A stretch of DNA of 64,000 nt from positions 30,062 through 94,061 of the forward strand of contig JAZNWN010000001.1 in NCBI GenBank assembly GCA_045593405.1, read 5' to 3'. Position 1 is the stretch's first letter, and the number at the start of each line of letters is the position of its first letter. This document shows positions 1 to 9,049 of this stretch, in pieces. The translations under genes and the position numbers were made by a program. The notes beneath the pieces were generated by a model. It searched no databases. It was not told the origin of the DNA and worked only from the letters and a program-made list of their open reading frames with translations. Source of the DNA: UMGS1933 sp045593405 (GTDB lineage: Bacteria > Bacillota > Clostridia > TANB77 > CAG-508).

Positions 1-1
1 T

Positions 2-664
2 GGATATATTAATGGAGTAACTTATTTAGATGAAATATGTGAAAAATATATAGATGGAGAAATAATCATAGATGCAAGAAGTATAAAAATAGAAGATATA
101 AATAAAGTAACAGGATATATTCCAGATGAAAGTACTAAATGCACATTAACATTGCAATATGATGATGAGTATGGAGATTCATATTTATTTGTATCCGGAG
201 AACCTAATTATATGGATTATAGCTTTGTAGATATTGATGGTACAAGATTAGTAACAGAAGAAGAATTTAATAATACAGAAGATAAAACAGGAATAGCAAA
301 AGAAATAATTGTAGAAGATAATTTTTATTCTTATACTGCTTCTCAAGTTGGATTGGTTCCTGGTAGTGTTGAATATGATATGCTTTTTGATGATTTGGGT
401 TTATATAATAATTGCTATCATTTGGCTTCACCCTATTTCTCTGTTATAGACTCTAGCTATTCTTATGGCGGATCTGGTTATGGTTACTTCAGAGTATACA
501 GTGATTATATTGAGGGACAAAGTTTTTGGATTACTAATGAAGGATATGATTCTTATGATATAGAAATGCCAGTTAGAGCTGTTGCAACATTATCTTCAGA
601 AGTAGTTTTAAACCCAGTACAAGGAAAAACAAATGAATATAATCCAACTTTAAGCTCTAATTAA
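2..664 (+). CDS. C-terminal part of a hypothetical surface protein (5' end outside window)
   Basis: The reading frame is open from base 2 with no start codon, so the gene begins upstream and about 220 residues are visible. The protein is acidic and rich in Tyr, Ser, Gly and Asp, as in many extracellular Gram-positive proteins. Its tail (SFWITNEGYDSYDIE, then PVRAVATLSSEVVLN) resembles, from memory, the conserved ending found in many Clostridia cell-surface or pseudopilin-like proteins (W...RPVVSLSS). No sortase motif or membrane anchor is visible at the C terminus. The function is not recognised. The gene is closed by a strong palindromic terminator. Confidence 0.7.
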   Translation, partial: GYINGVTYLDEICEKYIDGEIIIDARSIKIEDINKVTGYIPDESTKCTLTLQYDDEYGDSYLFVSGEPNYMDYSFVDIDGTRLVTEEEFNNTEDKTGIAKEIIVEDNFYSYTASQVGLVPGSVEYDMLFDDLGLYNNCYHLASPYFSVIDSSYSYGGSGYGYFRVYSDYIEGQSFWITNEGYDSYDIEMPVRAVATLSSEVVLNPVQGKTNEYNPTLSSN

Positions 665-721
665 CTTATAAATAATAAAAAAAGTAAGGTTATAACCTTA
701 CTTTTTTTATTATTTATAAGT
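664..721. terminator. 58-bp perfect palindrome, bidirectional terminator
   Basis: The bases from 664 to 721 form an uninterrupted inverted repeat centred between 692 and 693. The core is AAGTAAGGTTATAACCTT, flanked by A7 and T7 runs. It directly follows the stop codon at 664 and can terminate transcription on either strand. Confidence 0.85.
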
Positions 722-804
722 ATAAAGTTTAACTAAAAACTTTTTATTAAAGTAAATTAATAATCATGAGCATTTTAATAAAGTATTTTTTCTTATTAAT
801 TTTC

Positions 805-833
805 TTTATTTTAAAAATTATTTATGATATAAT
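805..833 (+). promoter_or_regulatory. Putative promoter of the 937 ABC transporter
   Basis: A perfect -10 TATAAT lies at 828-833, with a weak -35 TTTATT at 805-810 and a 17-bp spacer. It is about 100 bp upstream of the start codon. Confidence 0.4.
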
Positions 834-936
834 TCAAAAATACGATTAAAAGAAAAGAACCAAATAAATGTAATTTAATCAGAAATAATTCATAAAGTAA
901 TTATATGATTTAAAATATTAAATTTGGAGGATAAGA

Positions 937-3900
937 ATGTTACAAATTAAAAATATTTCAAAACAATATAAAACTGGAGATTTAGTTCAGAATGCTTTAA
1001 ATGATGTAAGTTTGAATCTTAGAGATAATGAATTTGTATCAATTTTAGGACCATCTGGGTCAGGTAAAACTACACTACTTAACATTATAGGTGGATTGGA
1101 CCGATATGATAAAGGAGATTTAATTATCAATAATGTTTCAACAAAACATTATAAAGATAGAGATTGGGATTCCTACCGTAATCATACAATAGGATTTGTT
1201 TTTCAAAGTTACAATTTAATACCACATCAAACAGTTTTAGCAAATGTTGAATTAGCATTAACAATAAGTGGTATATCAAAAAAGGAAAGAAAAAGAAGAG
1301 CACTAGAGGTATTAGAAAAAGTAGGTTTAAAAGATCAAGCTCATAAAAAACCAAATCAAATGTCTGGAGGTCAAATGCAAAGGGTTGCAATTGCAAGAGC
1401 CCTGGTAAATAATCCAGACATTTTATTAGCAGATGAGCCTACTGGTGCATTAGATACAGAAACTAGTGTACAAGTTATGGAATTATTAAAGCAAGTTGCT
1501 AATGATCGACTTGTAATTATGGTTACACATAATCCAGAACTTGCTGAAGAATATTCAACAAGAATTGTAAAATTAAGAGATGGAAAAATAATAGGAGATA
1601 CAAATCCTTTTAATCCAGATATTAAAAACTTAAAAAAGCCAGAATATAAAAATTTAGGAAAATCTTCAATGTCAATATTTACAGCATTGTCCTTAAGTTT
1701 AAATAATTTACTTACTAAAAAAGGTCGTACAATTTTAACATCTTTTGCAGGTTCAATAGGAATTATTGGTATTGCATTAATTTTATCTTTGTCAACAGGT
1801 TTTCAAAATTATATAGATAAAATTCAAGAAGATACATTAACTTCTTACCCATTAACAATTACAGCAGAAACAGCAGATACAACATCAATGCTTCTTTCAA
1901 TGGTATCAGAAAGCGAAGAAGAAGTAAAAGAGGGAAATGTTAAAGAACAACAACATATTGCTAATATGTTTTCTAAAATAGGAACAAATGACTTAAGAAC
2001 ATTTAAATCTTACCTAGAAGAAAACACTAAAGAAGTAGACGGAATGGTATCATTAGTACAGTATAATTATAGTGTAAGTCCATTAATTTATACAAAATAT
2101 ACTGAAAATAAGATTACTAGGCTTAATCCTAGCACAATGCTTTCAGCAATGAGTGGGGGTAGTACAGAAATGATGTCTACCATGGGTGTTTCTATATCAG
2201 TTTTTAATGAGATGGTAGACGATAGACAAATGCTAGAGTCACAATATAAAGTTCTTCAAGGAACATGGCCAGAAAATTTTGATGAAGCAGTACTTATTTT
2301 GCCTGAAGAAAATAGCATATCAGATTTGCTACTTTATAGTTTGGGTTTACGTGATAGTAAAGAATTAGAAAGTATGATATCTAATATTATGGAAGGCAAA
2401 GAAGCCCAAAATACTAGTAGTCCACTTGAATTTACGTATGAAGAATTAATGAATATACCATTAAAATTATTAAACGCGACAGATACTTATAAATATAATG
2501 AAAAATACCAAGTATATGAAGATATGACCCAAGATGAAGAATTTATGAATGATGTATACGAAAATGCAATAGATTTAAAAATAGTTGGTATTATATGTCC
2601 TGATAGCTCAAATGGTGCAAGTCTAATGTCAGGAGTTGGATATACAAAAGAGTTGACGGAATATATTATAAATCAAGCTTCAGAATCAGAGATTGTAAGA
2701 AAACAATTAGCAAATGAAGATATAAATGTTTTTAGTAATAAACGTTTTGATGATGAAAGTAATGAGTCGACAATAGATTTTGATGATTTAGTTACTATTG
2801 ATACTGAAATGTTATCTTCAGCTTTTGGTGGGAATATTAGTGAAGAAGATATATCTAATATGACTGAAGGCTATATGAATGAAATATCTTTAGCAATAAC
2901 AACAGATACAAGTAAAGCTCAAAACACATTTAATAATACTTTAGTTACTATAACTACAAATATGCTACGAGATTATATAACTAACAACCAAGTAGCAGGT
3001 GTTGCAACAATAACTTTAAATGATGTAGAAACAGTTGTAAATGAGTATATGGCTTCAGAAGCTAGTAAAGAGTTATTAGCAAAATTAGAAAGTGAATATC
3101 TAATTCCGCAAGATACGTTTTCATCAATGTATTCAGAATTTATAAAAGGGTTTTTAAATCAATATATTACTATGATGGCACAAGACAAAGAAAAACCAAG
3201 TGCATTTTTAGTAGCTGATGCAGTTGAAGGAATGGTAACAGCATTTAGCCAGCAAGAAATGGTACTTGAAGCATCAAGAACAATATCTGCAAAAATGACA
3301 GAAGCTACCATGCAAAAAACAATACTTTCAAAAGTTGGAGAATTAACAGGAAAACTAATGCAAAATATGGCAAGTGCGTTTAATGTAGATGAGAGTAAAA
3401 TTGCTTCAGCATTCCAATTTAATTTAGATGAAGAAGAATTACAAAGACTATTTCAAGCAATGTCATCTTCAAATACTGTAAAAAATGCAAGTTCAAATTT
3501 AATATCACTAGGATATCAAGACATAAATGAACCAACTTCAATGGAATTTTACTTTAAAAATTTTGACTCAAAAGAGTTATTCTTAGATTTCTTAGAAGAT
3601 TACAACAATAAAATGGAAGCGGAAGATGATGAAAAGGTAATAAAATATACAGATATTACGGGAATTTTAATGTCATCTGTAAAAGTAATTGTAGATAGTG
3701 TAAGTTATGTTTTGATTGCATTTGTAAGTATTTCATTAATAGTATCATCAATAATGATAGGAATTATAACTTATATATCAGTTTTAGAACGTACAAAGGA
3801 GATAGGAGTTTTAAGAGCAATAGGTGCATCAAAGAAAAACATATCATCAATTTTTAATGCAGAAACTTTTATAGTAGGATTGTGTGCAGGAGTACTTGGA

Positions 3901-4104
3901 ATTTTAACTACATTGGTTTTACTTGTTCCAATTAATTCTATAATCCATGCAGTTACAAATAATATGGATATTATAGCAGTACTTCCAGTGCAAGGTGCAA
4001 TAACATTAGTAATATTAAGTGTAATTTTAACATTAATTGGAGGAATAATTCCATCAAGACAAGCAGCAAAAAAAGATCCAGTAATAGCATTAAGAACAGA
4101 ATAA
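937..4104 (+). CDS. MacB/FtsX-like ABC transporter, ATPase fused to permease
   Basis: This 1055-residue protein carries both transporter halves. The ATPase (about residues 1-230) has Walker A GPSGSGKTT, signature MSGGQMQRVAIARAL and Walker B LLADEPTGALD. A first membrane helix near residues 265-285 is followed by a very large extracytoplasmic region of about 600 residues. Three C-terminal helices surround the FtsX-type motif IGVLRAIGASKKN. This topology matches MacB, whose members move peptides, lipids or toxins by mechanotransmission rather than by a membrane channel. The start is supported by GGAGGA eight bases upstream. No periplasmic-type partner or regulator is adjacent. The substrate is unknown; export of an antimicrobial or signal peptide is an inference. 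Confidence 0.9.
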   Translation: MLQIKNISKQYKTGDLVQNALNDVSLNLRDNEFVSILGPSGSGKTTLLNIIGGLDRYDKGDLIINNVSTKHYKDRDWDSYRNHTIGFVFQSYNLIPHQTVLANVELALTISGISKKERKRRALEVLEKVGLKDQAHKKPNQMSGGQMQRVAIARALVNNPDILLADEPTGALDTETSVQVMELLKQVANDRLVIMVTHNPELAEEYSTRIVKLRDGKIIGDTNPFNPDIKNLKKPEYKNLGKSSMSIFTALSLSLNNLLTKKGRTILTSFAGSIGIIGIALILSLSTGFQNYIDKIQEDTLTSYPLTITAETADTTSMLLSMVSESEEEVKEGNVKEQQHIANMFSKIGTNDLRTFKSYLEENTKEVDGMVSLVQYNYSVSPLIYTKYTENKITRLNPSTMLSAMSGGSTEMMSTMGVSISVFNEMVDDRQMLESQYKVLQGTWPENFDEAVLILPEENSISDLLLYSLGLRDSKELESMISNIMEGKEAQNTSSPLEFTYEELMNIPLKLLNATDTYKYNEKYQVYEDMTQDEEFMNDVYENAIDLKIVGIICPDSSNGASLMSGVGYTKELTEYIINQASESEIVRKQLANEDINVFSNKRFDDESNESTIDFDDLVTIDTEMLSSAFGGNISEEDISNMTEGYMNEISLAITTDTSKAQNTFNNTLVTITTNMLRDYITNNQVAGVATITLNDVETVVNEYMASEASKELLAKLESEYLIPQDTFSSMYSEFIKGFLNQYITMMAQDKEKPSAFLVADAVEGMVTAFSQQEMVLEASRTISAKMTEATMQKTILSKVGELTGKLMQNMASAFNVDESKIASAFQFNLDEEELQRLFQAMSSSNTVKNASSNLISLGYQDINEPTSMEFYFKNFDSKELFLDFLEDYNNKMEAEDDEKVIKYTDITGILMSSVKVIVDSVSYVLIAFVSISLIVSSIMIGIITYISVLERTKEIGVLRAIGASKKNISSIFNAETFIVGLCAGVLGILTTLVLLVPINSIIHAVTNNMDIIAVLPVQGAITLVILSVILTLIGGIIPSRQAAKKDPVIALRTE

Positions 4105-4131
4105 AAATTTCCTATATTTTATTATAAACTT

Positions 4132-4158
4132 TGTAGGGGTCGGCCTTGGTCGACCCGC
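4132..4158 (+). repeat. TGTAGGGG-type intergenic repeat, single hairpin
   Basis: TGTAGGGGTCGGCC followed by TTGGTCGACCC folds into one hairpin of the family that recurs throughout this window. It sits just downstream of the 937 gene. This copy lacks the closing CCCCTACA half. Confidence 0.7.
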
Positions 4159-4260
4159 TTTTTATAAAGATTTGCCTTTTTATGGAAAATATTGTATAAT
4201 AATTATGTTAATCTAAAAAGATTAAATTTATACTTTTTAGTAAGGCATAATTATGCTTTA

Positions 4261-4855
4261 ATGTGTTAGCTTTGAAAAATTTTAATCTAATATAAAGGAG
4301 AGATTAGTCAACTAATGGATTATTTGAATAAACGGTTATCAAATGCAGAGGCATTAGGAATTGCTAATGATTTGTTAAAAGCATTTAACATTTTATATAA
4401 TGCAATTGAAATGAGGGTAGCTAGTTCTGTTCAAGGAAAACATCAAACTATTAGAAAAGTTTTTTGTAATTTAAAAAGCATAGAACCAATTAGAATAGAA
4501 GAACAAATAATTAATTACGATAATTCTAATAAATATCATTTAGATAATGTCTATGAACTTTATTGGAAAAATCGTAGATTTGTGGCAACTATTTACGTTT
4601 CACCTGAAGAATGCGGATATTATTCGGTATTACCTAATTATTGTGAATTGGATTATTATTTGTGTATTATCGAAGAAAAGAATCCCTTAGGTTATATGAA
4701 AAATCAGATGTGCTTTGGATTTGATTTTGAAAAGAAGGTATTTCTAGAATTATTTGATATTGATTATCGTTCATCATATGACGGAATCATTTATAGTGCA
4801 GAGGATTCTGTAGAATCCAGACTTCAGGGAACAATTATTATTTAAGCTAACACAT
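4261..4855. repeat. 12-bp inverted repeat flanking an orphan gene
   Basis: ATGTGTTAGCTT at 4261-4272 is the exact reverse complement of AAGCTAACACAT at 4844-4855. The two arms bracket the 4315-4845 gene, and the right arm overlaps its stop codon. They may be ends of a small inserted cassette, or a coincidence. Confidence 0.45.
4315..4845 (+). CDS. Hypothetical orphan protein, 176 aa
   Basis: I do not recognise this protein. It is predicted soluble, begins with a helical segment (LSNAEALGIANDLLKAFN) and is rich in Tyr and Cys in the second half. It has no signal peptide or membrane helix. The ribosome site AAAGGAG at 4294-4300 lies 14 bases from the ATG, which is longer than normal. Codon use differs from the neighbours: codon 7 is CGG, a codon otherwise absent from intact conserved genes here. 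It has its own terminator and is bracketed by a 12-bp inverted repeat, which together suggest acquisition by transfer. Confidence 0.65.
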   Translation: MDYLNKRLSNAEALGIANDLLKAFNILYNAIEMRVASSVQGKHQTIRKVFCNLKSIEPIRIEEQIINYDNSNKYHLDNVYELYWKNRRFVATIYVSPEECGYYSVLPNYCELDYYLCIIEEKNPLGYMKNQMCFGFDFEKKVFLELFDIDYRSSYDGIIYSAEDSVESRLQGTIII

Positions 4856-4898
4856 AGAAAACCGTACCTATTATATATGGGTATGGTTTTTCTATTTT
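4856..4898 (+). terminator. Rho-independent terminator
   Basis: AGAAAACCGTACC pairs with GGTATGGTTTTTCT around a short AT loop, followed by a T-rich tract. It lies 11 bases after the 4315 gene. Confidence 0.75.
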
Positions 4899-4987
4899 AA
4901 ATTTGCAATAATTATAGTATAAAAATTATTGTAATATAATAAAAATTTATTAGGAATTTTAAAATTAAAAAATATTTATAAAAAACA

Positions 4988-5037
4988 TTGACAATAAAAA
5001 AACAAAATAGTATTATTGTATTATGCAAGTAATACAA
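4988..5037 (+). promoter_or_regulatory. Promoter and probable GntR/YtrA operator
   Basis: TTGACA at 4988-4993 and TATTAT at 5011-5016 have a 17-bp spacer. Overlapping the -10 is a perfect inverted repeat, TTGTATTA-6 bp-TAATACAA (5016-5037). This is the form expected for a YtrA-type GntR dimer site. Binding there would block polymerase, so autorepression of the operon by the 5057 product is inferred. Confidence 0.75.
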
Positions 5038-5056
5038 CAAAGAAAGGAAAGTAATT

Positions 5057-5422
5057 GTGGAATATATTTTTGATAATGATAGACCAATTTATATTCAATT
5101 AGTAGAAAAATTAAGGCTTGAGATAGTTTCTAATAAGCTAAAACCGGGGGAGAGAATTCTGTCTGTAAGAGAGCTAGCACTTGAGGCAAGAGTTAATCCT
5201 AATACAATGCAAAAGGCTTTAGTTGAATTAGAAAATGAGGGCCTTATTTATACTGAAAGAACAAACGGAAAATTTGTAACTACAAACAAAGAACTAATTG
5301 AAAAAATAAAAAAAAAATTGGCAGAAGAAAAAGTTAATAATTACCTTCAAGACATGAAAAATATAGGTATAAACTATAAAGAAGCAATTAACTACTTGCA
5401 AGAATTAGGAGGAGATAAATAA
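5057..5422 (+). CDS. GntR-family repressor, YtrA subfamily
   Basis: The 121-residue protein has an N-terminal winged helix typical of GntR (IYIQLVEKLRLEIVSNKLKPG, LSVRELA, VNPNTMQKALVELE) and only a short helical tail, which defines the YtrA group. These repressors usually control an adjacent ABC transporter and respond to cell-wall antibiotics or membrane stress. Translation begins at GTG 5057, with AGAAAGGAAAG just upstream; no ATG is available. The stop codon overlaps the next start by one base. A matching operator lies over the promoter. Confidence 0.9.
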   Translation: MEYIFDNDRPIYIQLVEKLRLEIVSNKLKPGERILSVRELALEARVNPNTMQKALVELENEGLIYTERTNGKFVTTNKELIEKIKKKLAEEKVNNYLQDMKNIGINYKEAINYLQELGGDK

Positions 5423-6117
5423 TGGAATTATTAGAATGTAAAAATCTATGTAAAGAATTCGACAATAAACCAGTTTTACAAGATATTAACTTGAAAATTC
5501 CAAGAGGAAAGATAATAGGTCTTTTAGGTAAAAATGGTGCAGGTAAAAGTACATTAATTAAATTGATAAATGATTTATTAACACCAACCAGTGGCGAAAT
5601 ACTAATTAATGGAGAAAAACCAGGAATAAAATCAAAAGAATTAATAGCTTATTTACCAGAAAGAACATATTTAGATAAAGAAATGACAATTAAACAAGTT
5701 ATTAAATACTTTGAAGAGTTTCATAAAAACTTTGATTCTCAAAAAGCAATTAAATTGTTAAAAGATTTAGATTTAGATATTAATAAAAAAATATCAAAAA
5801 TGTCAAAAGGTATGCAAGAAAAACTTCAATTAATACTTGTAATGAGTAGGAGTGCAGAACTTTATATTTTAGATGAACCATTAGGAGGAGTAGATCCTGC
5901 AACAAGAGATTACATTTTAGACACAATACTTTCTAATTTTAGTGAAGGCGCAACTGTAATAATATCAACACATCTAATTGCAGATATTGAAAGAATATTA
6001 GATGAAGTTATTTTTATGGATAAAGGTAAAATAATTTTAACATCTTCAGCAGATGATTTAAGAAACAAGGAGCAAACATCAATAGATGAAATATTTAGGA
6101 GGTATTTTAAATGTTAG
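5422..6117 (+). CDS. ABC transporter ATP-binding protein (YtrB-like)
   Basis: This 231-residue ATPase has Walker A GLLGKNGAGKSTL, Q-loop region YLPERTYLD, signature MSKGMQEKLQL and Walker B LYILDEPLGGVD, followed by the H-loop STHLIADIE. It is translationally coupled to the GntR repressor upstream and overlaps the permease downstream by seven bases. It powers the 6111 permease. The operon layout matches the ytr/bcr type of stress-induced exporters; the substrate is not evident. Confidence 0.9.
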   Translation: MELLECKNLCKEFDNKPVLQDINLKIPRGKIIGLLGKNGAGKSTLIKLINDLLTPTSGEILINGEKPGIKSKELIAYLPERTYLDKEMTIKQVIKYFEEFHKNFDSQKAIKLLKDLDLDINKKISKMSKGMQEKLQLILVMSRSAELYILDEPLGGVDPATRDYILDTILSNFSEGATVIISTHLIADIERILDEVIFMDKGKIILTSSADDLRNKEQTSIDEIFRRYFKC

Positions 6118-6902
6118 GAAAAGTATTAAAATATGATTTAAAATGGGTATATAAAGTTGTTGGAGTTTTTTATATTTTAGCATTTATTTTTTCTATTATA
6201 GGTAGAGGATTAAATGAAATTGAAAACTCAGCTTTATTTTCTTTAATAGCAAAAATAGCATTTGGATTTGCAATAAGTATGATGGTAAGTAGTTTAATAA
6301 ATTGTTTAATGAGATTATGGGCAAGGTTTATTAAAAATATGTATAAAGATGAATCATATCTTACACATACAATTCCAGTGCCAAGAAAAACAATATATGT
6401 GTCAAAAGTGCTTGCAGCATTAATAACTATTTTTACAACTACAATTGTTGCTCTTGTATGTTTATATATATGTTATTATTCAGAAGCAAATATGGAAATT
6501 TTAAAAACATTACTTGAACTTGCCGCTTCTACTTATAACACAACAGTAGTAAAATTGTTGTTATTAATTACAGTAGTAATATATTTAGAAGTAATGTTTA
6601 TGGTATTAATAGGTTATACAGGAATAATATTAGGATATAAATCAAACCAAAATAAAATGGTAAAAACATTAGTATATTCATTTATATTATATATGGTAAC
6701 ACAAGTAGTTACCTTAGTAGTAATTTATATTTTTGGATTATTTAATCCAAGTGTAATGAATATAATTAATACAACAGATATCGTAAATATAGATGCAATT
6801 AAAAATGTTATGTATGTTGGTATTGCAACTTATGTTGCTTATATAATTTTCTATTATCTTTTAGGAAAAAAACAACTTGAAAAAGGTGTTAATGTAGATT
6901 AG
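6111..6902 (+). CDS. ABC-2 type permease of the GntR operon
   Basis: The 263-residue protein has about six hydrophobic helices, for example VVGVFYILAFIFSIIG near residue 18 and VMFMVLIGYTGIILG near residue 160. Lysine-rich loops such as IPVPRKTIYVSK are typical of ABC-2 permeases. It overlaps the ATPase gene by seven bases and ends the operon. Function is inferred from position and topology: membrane half of an exporter or envelope-stress transporter. Confidence 0.85.
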   Translation: MLGKVLKYDLKWVYKVVGVFYILAFIFSIIGRGLNEIENSALFSLIAKIAFGFAISMMVSSLINCLMRLWARFIKNMYKDESYLTHTIPVPRKTIYVSKVLAALITIFTTTIVALVCLYICYYSEANMEILKTLLELAASTYNTTVVKLLLLITVVIYLEVMFMVLIGYTGIILGYKSNQNKMVKTLVYSFILYMVTQVVTLVVIYIFGLFNPSVMNIINTTDIVNIDAIKNVMYVGIATYVAYIIFYYLLGKKQLEKGVNVD

Positions 6903-6982
6903 ATTTGATTTTCTAATGTAATCGTGTTAAAATAGTAAAGTATTTCCTTAAAGGGAAATAAATTAAAATAGGAGACGTTGTT

Positions 6983-7156
6983 ATGGACAGACTTAAAGGA
7001 ATCGAAAAACAGATGGAACAAAGCAAAGTACAAATTGCAGAAGTGCAACGAAAATTTAGAGAAGGATCTATTTCTCCGGAAGAGGTTTTTCCTCAATGCA
7101 TGAATGCGTTGGAAAAAATCGGAGAAGCGATTCGGAAGGCACAAAAACAAAGTTAA
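6983..7156 (+). CDS. Small orphan protein, 57 aa
   Basis: An open frame with AGGAGA seven bases before the ATG encodes a charged, helical 57-residue protein that starts MDRLKGIEKQMEQ and ends EAIRKAQKQS. It contains one Cys. Nothing in it matches a family I know. Codon use differs from the neighbours (CCG, GCG, CGG, ATC), and it carries one of only three CGG arginine codons seen in intact genes. A perfect 32-bp palindrome follows. It may be a recently acquired small gene or regulatory protein. Confidence 0.6.
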   Translation: MDRLKGIEKQMEQSKVQIAEVQRKFREGSISPEEVFPQCMNALEKIGEAIRKAQKQS

Positions 7157-7170
7157 TGTTCAAACAGCAA

Positions 7171-7202
7171 AGAAGACAGTATGCAATTGCATACTGTCTT
7201 CT
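7171..7202. terminator. Perfect 32-bp palindrome after the small gene, no T-tract
   Basis: AGAAGACAGTATGCAA followed by its exact reverse complement forms a 16-bp stem. Neither side has a run of T, so it may be an RNA-stabilising hairpin rather than an intrinsic terminator. Confidence 0.6.
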
Positions 7203-7268
7203 ACTAAAATCATGATAAAAGTATAATTAACTATTGAAAAAAATATATTTTAAATATAAAATAAAAAA

Positions 7269-7325
7269 TGTAGGGGCGGACTTCCACGTCCGCCCGAGGG
7301 CAGGGGTGGAACCCTGCCCCTACAA
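7269..7325. repeat. TGTAGGGG-type intergenic repeat, double hairpin
   Basis: Two adjacent hairpins (GGGCGGACTTCCACGTCCGCCC and GGGCAGGGGTGG with its partner) are enclosed by TGTAGGGG and CCCCTACA. It occupies the leader of the 7384 gene. The open frame runs through it, but this is not evidence of coding. Confidence 0.85.
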
Positions 7326-7383
7326 ACGAAATACAAAATATATGCAAGGGGTGAAATCCCAGCATTGCAAAATAGGAGAAAAA

Positions 7384-8625
7384 ATGGAACCAATTGAAAT
7401 AATAAAAGAAAAAGCAAAATATTGTTTGAATTGTAAGCATAAACCATGCCAGAAGGCATGCCCTATGCAAACTGAAATTCCTCTTTTTATAGAAAAACTA
7501 AAAGAAGGAAGTATTGAAGATGCATATAAAATATTATTAGATAATAATATTTTTAGTCCGTTATGTAGCGCAATTTGCCCACAAGAAAATCAATGTGAGG
7601 GAAGTTGTACAAGAGGAATTAGAAGTAATCCAGTTGATATTGGAAAATTAGAATATTGGCTGAATGTTTATGCAAAACAAAATGGAATAGAATATAATAT
7701 TAAGCACACTGAAAAAAACAACCATTTAGTTGCAGTAATTGGCTCTGGACCTGCTTCTTTGTCATGTGCATATGAATTAGCAAAAGCAGGAGTAAATGTT
7801 ACAGTATTTGAAAAGGAAAATGAATTAGGGGGTATTTTAAGATATGGAATACCACAATATAGACTAGATAAAGAAGAATTAGATAATACAATTAATAAAA
7901 TATTAAGTTTAGGAATTAAAGTACAAACTAACTGTGAATTTGGAAAAGATATAAATATAAAAAATTTAAAAGAACAAGGATATGAGGCGATTTTTATTGG
8001 AATTGGTGCAGGAGAACCTACAATATATTCATTATGTGACGAAAAATTAAAAGGAATTTATGCTTCTGACTATTTTTTAAAAGAGTATAATCAAGGCAAG
8101 AAAATAGAAAATTTAGGGAAAACTGTTGTAATAGGTGGCGGAAATGTTGCTATGGACTGTGCTAGAACTGCGAGTAGATTAGGTGCAGATGTATCAATTT
8201 TGTACAGAAGAAGAATAGAAAACATGCCTGCTAGAAAAATAGAAATACAGGAAGCTATTGAAGACAATGTAAAAATTATTCCATGTACTAAAGTAATTAG
8301 TGCAAAAGGTAAAGATGGAGTTATAGCAGAAATAGAATGTATAAAAACTGAAGTTGTAGATGGAAAAGCAGTTGATTTAGAAAATACAAACTATAATATG
8401 AAAGTAGATACATTTATTTTTGCAATAGGATTATCACCAGAAAAACAATTATTAGAAAAAGAAGGAATAGTAATAGATAAAGGACTAATAGTAATAGATG
8501 AAAAAGGTAAAACAAACCTAGACAATGTTTATGCTGGAGGAGATGTAACAGAAAGCAAATCAACAGTATGTCGAGCAATAGCAGCAGGGAAAAAAGCTGC
8601 AAAAGGAATATTAGAAAGTTTATAA
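7384..8625 (+). CDS. NAD(P)-dependent oxidoreductase, glutamate synthase small subunit-like
   Basis: This 413-residue flavoprotein starts with a cysteine-rich Fe-S module (CLNCKHKPCQKACP, then CSAICPQENQCEGSC). An FAD-binding motif follows (GSGPASLSCAYELAKAG), then a second nucleotide motif (GGGNVAMDCARTASRLG) and the C-terminal GGDVTESKSTVCRAIAAGK. This is the GltD/NfnB/DPYD-type electron-transfer unit using NAD(P)H. No glutamate synthase large subunit is adjacent, so it may serve another partner, such as NADH-dependent ferredoxin:NADP oxidoreductase. The ATG at 7384 is preferred because TAGGAG lies just upstream. An earlier ATG falls in a repeat. Confidence 0.88.
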   Translation: MEPIEIIKEKAKYCLNCKHKPCQKACPMQTEIPLFIEKLKEGSIEDAYKILLDNNIFSPLCSAICPQENQCEGSCTRGIRSNPVDIGKLEYWLNVYAKQNGIEYNIKHTEKNNHLVAVIGSGPASLSCAYELAKAGVNVTVFEKENELGGILRYGIPQYRLDKEELDNTINKILSLGIKVQTNCEFGKDINIKNLKEQGYEAIFIGIGAGEPTIYSLCDEKLKGIYASDYFLKEYNQGKKIENLGKTVVIGGGNVAMDCARTASRLGADVSILYRRRIENMPARKIEIQEAIEDNVKIIPCTKVISAKGKDGVIAEIECIKTEVVDGKAVDLENTNYNMKVDTFIFAIGLSPEKQLLEKEGIVIDKGLIVIDEKGKTNLDNVYAGGDVTESKSTVCRAIAAGKKAAKGILESL

Positions 8626-8635
8626 ATTTATAAGG

Positions 8636-8667
8636 TGTAGGGGCGCATGGTTGCGCCCCTTTTTTTA
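8636..8667 (+). terminator. TGTAGGGG-type repeat acting as terminator
   Basis: GGGGCGCATGGTTGCGCCCC is followed by T7, so this repeat copy forms a textbook intrinsic terminator after the 7384 gene. Confidence 0.8.
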
Positions 8668-8741
8668 AAAGAATGCAAATTAAATCATATAAATTATAAA
8701 AACTACACATAATATTATTAAAAACATGTGGAGGTTTTAAA

Positions 8742-8864
8742 ATGAGTGAAAAGAAAGTAGATAAAATAAAAAAGAAAAATGAGAAAAAGACTAAAAAGGA
8801 CATAAAAGAAAACTATAAAATGGGAATAGAATATTATGAAAAAGTTGAGGATAAGAAAGAATAA
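8742..8864 (+). CDS. Lysine-rich small protein, 40 aa
   Basis: The ribosome site GTGGAGGT precedes an ATG that opens a 40-codon frame. The product is almost entirely charged (MSEKKVDKIKKKNEKK, then a Tyr-containing tail), is predicted helical and has no membrane segment. No family is recognised. It lies between two terminators as a single-gene unit. Low-complexity composition leaves some chance it is not a real gene. Confidence 0.5.
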   Translation: MSEKKVDKIKKKNEKKTKKDIKENYKMGIEYYEKVEDKKE

Positions 8865-8935
8865 ATATATTGCTTATTAAGTAATTGAAATATATTGAGA
8901 AAAGATGGACGTCTAAGAAAAACAGCATTAACTTG

Positions 8936-8974
8936 GTGGAGATTCGTAAATACGAATCTCCACTGTTTTATTTT
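8936..8974 (+). terminator. Rho-independent terminator
   Basis: GTGGAGATTCG and CGAATCTCCAC form an 11-bp stem with a six-base loop, then TGTTTTATTTT. Confidence 0.85.
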
Positions 8975-9049
8975 AAAATATTCATTGTAAAAAAATAAGT
9001 GTTATGATAGAATAATCATAATAAAAATATAGATACAAGGAGTAATAAA

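Noticed and set aside
7234..7383. N-terminal extension of the GltD-like protein
   Set aside because: The extra codons pass through an intergenic repeat. ATG 7384 has a good ribosome site and matches the family start.
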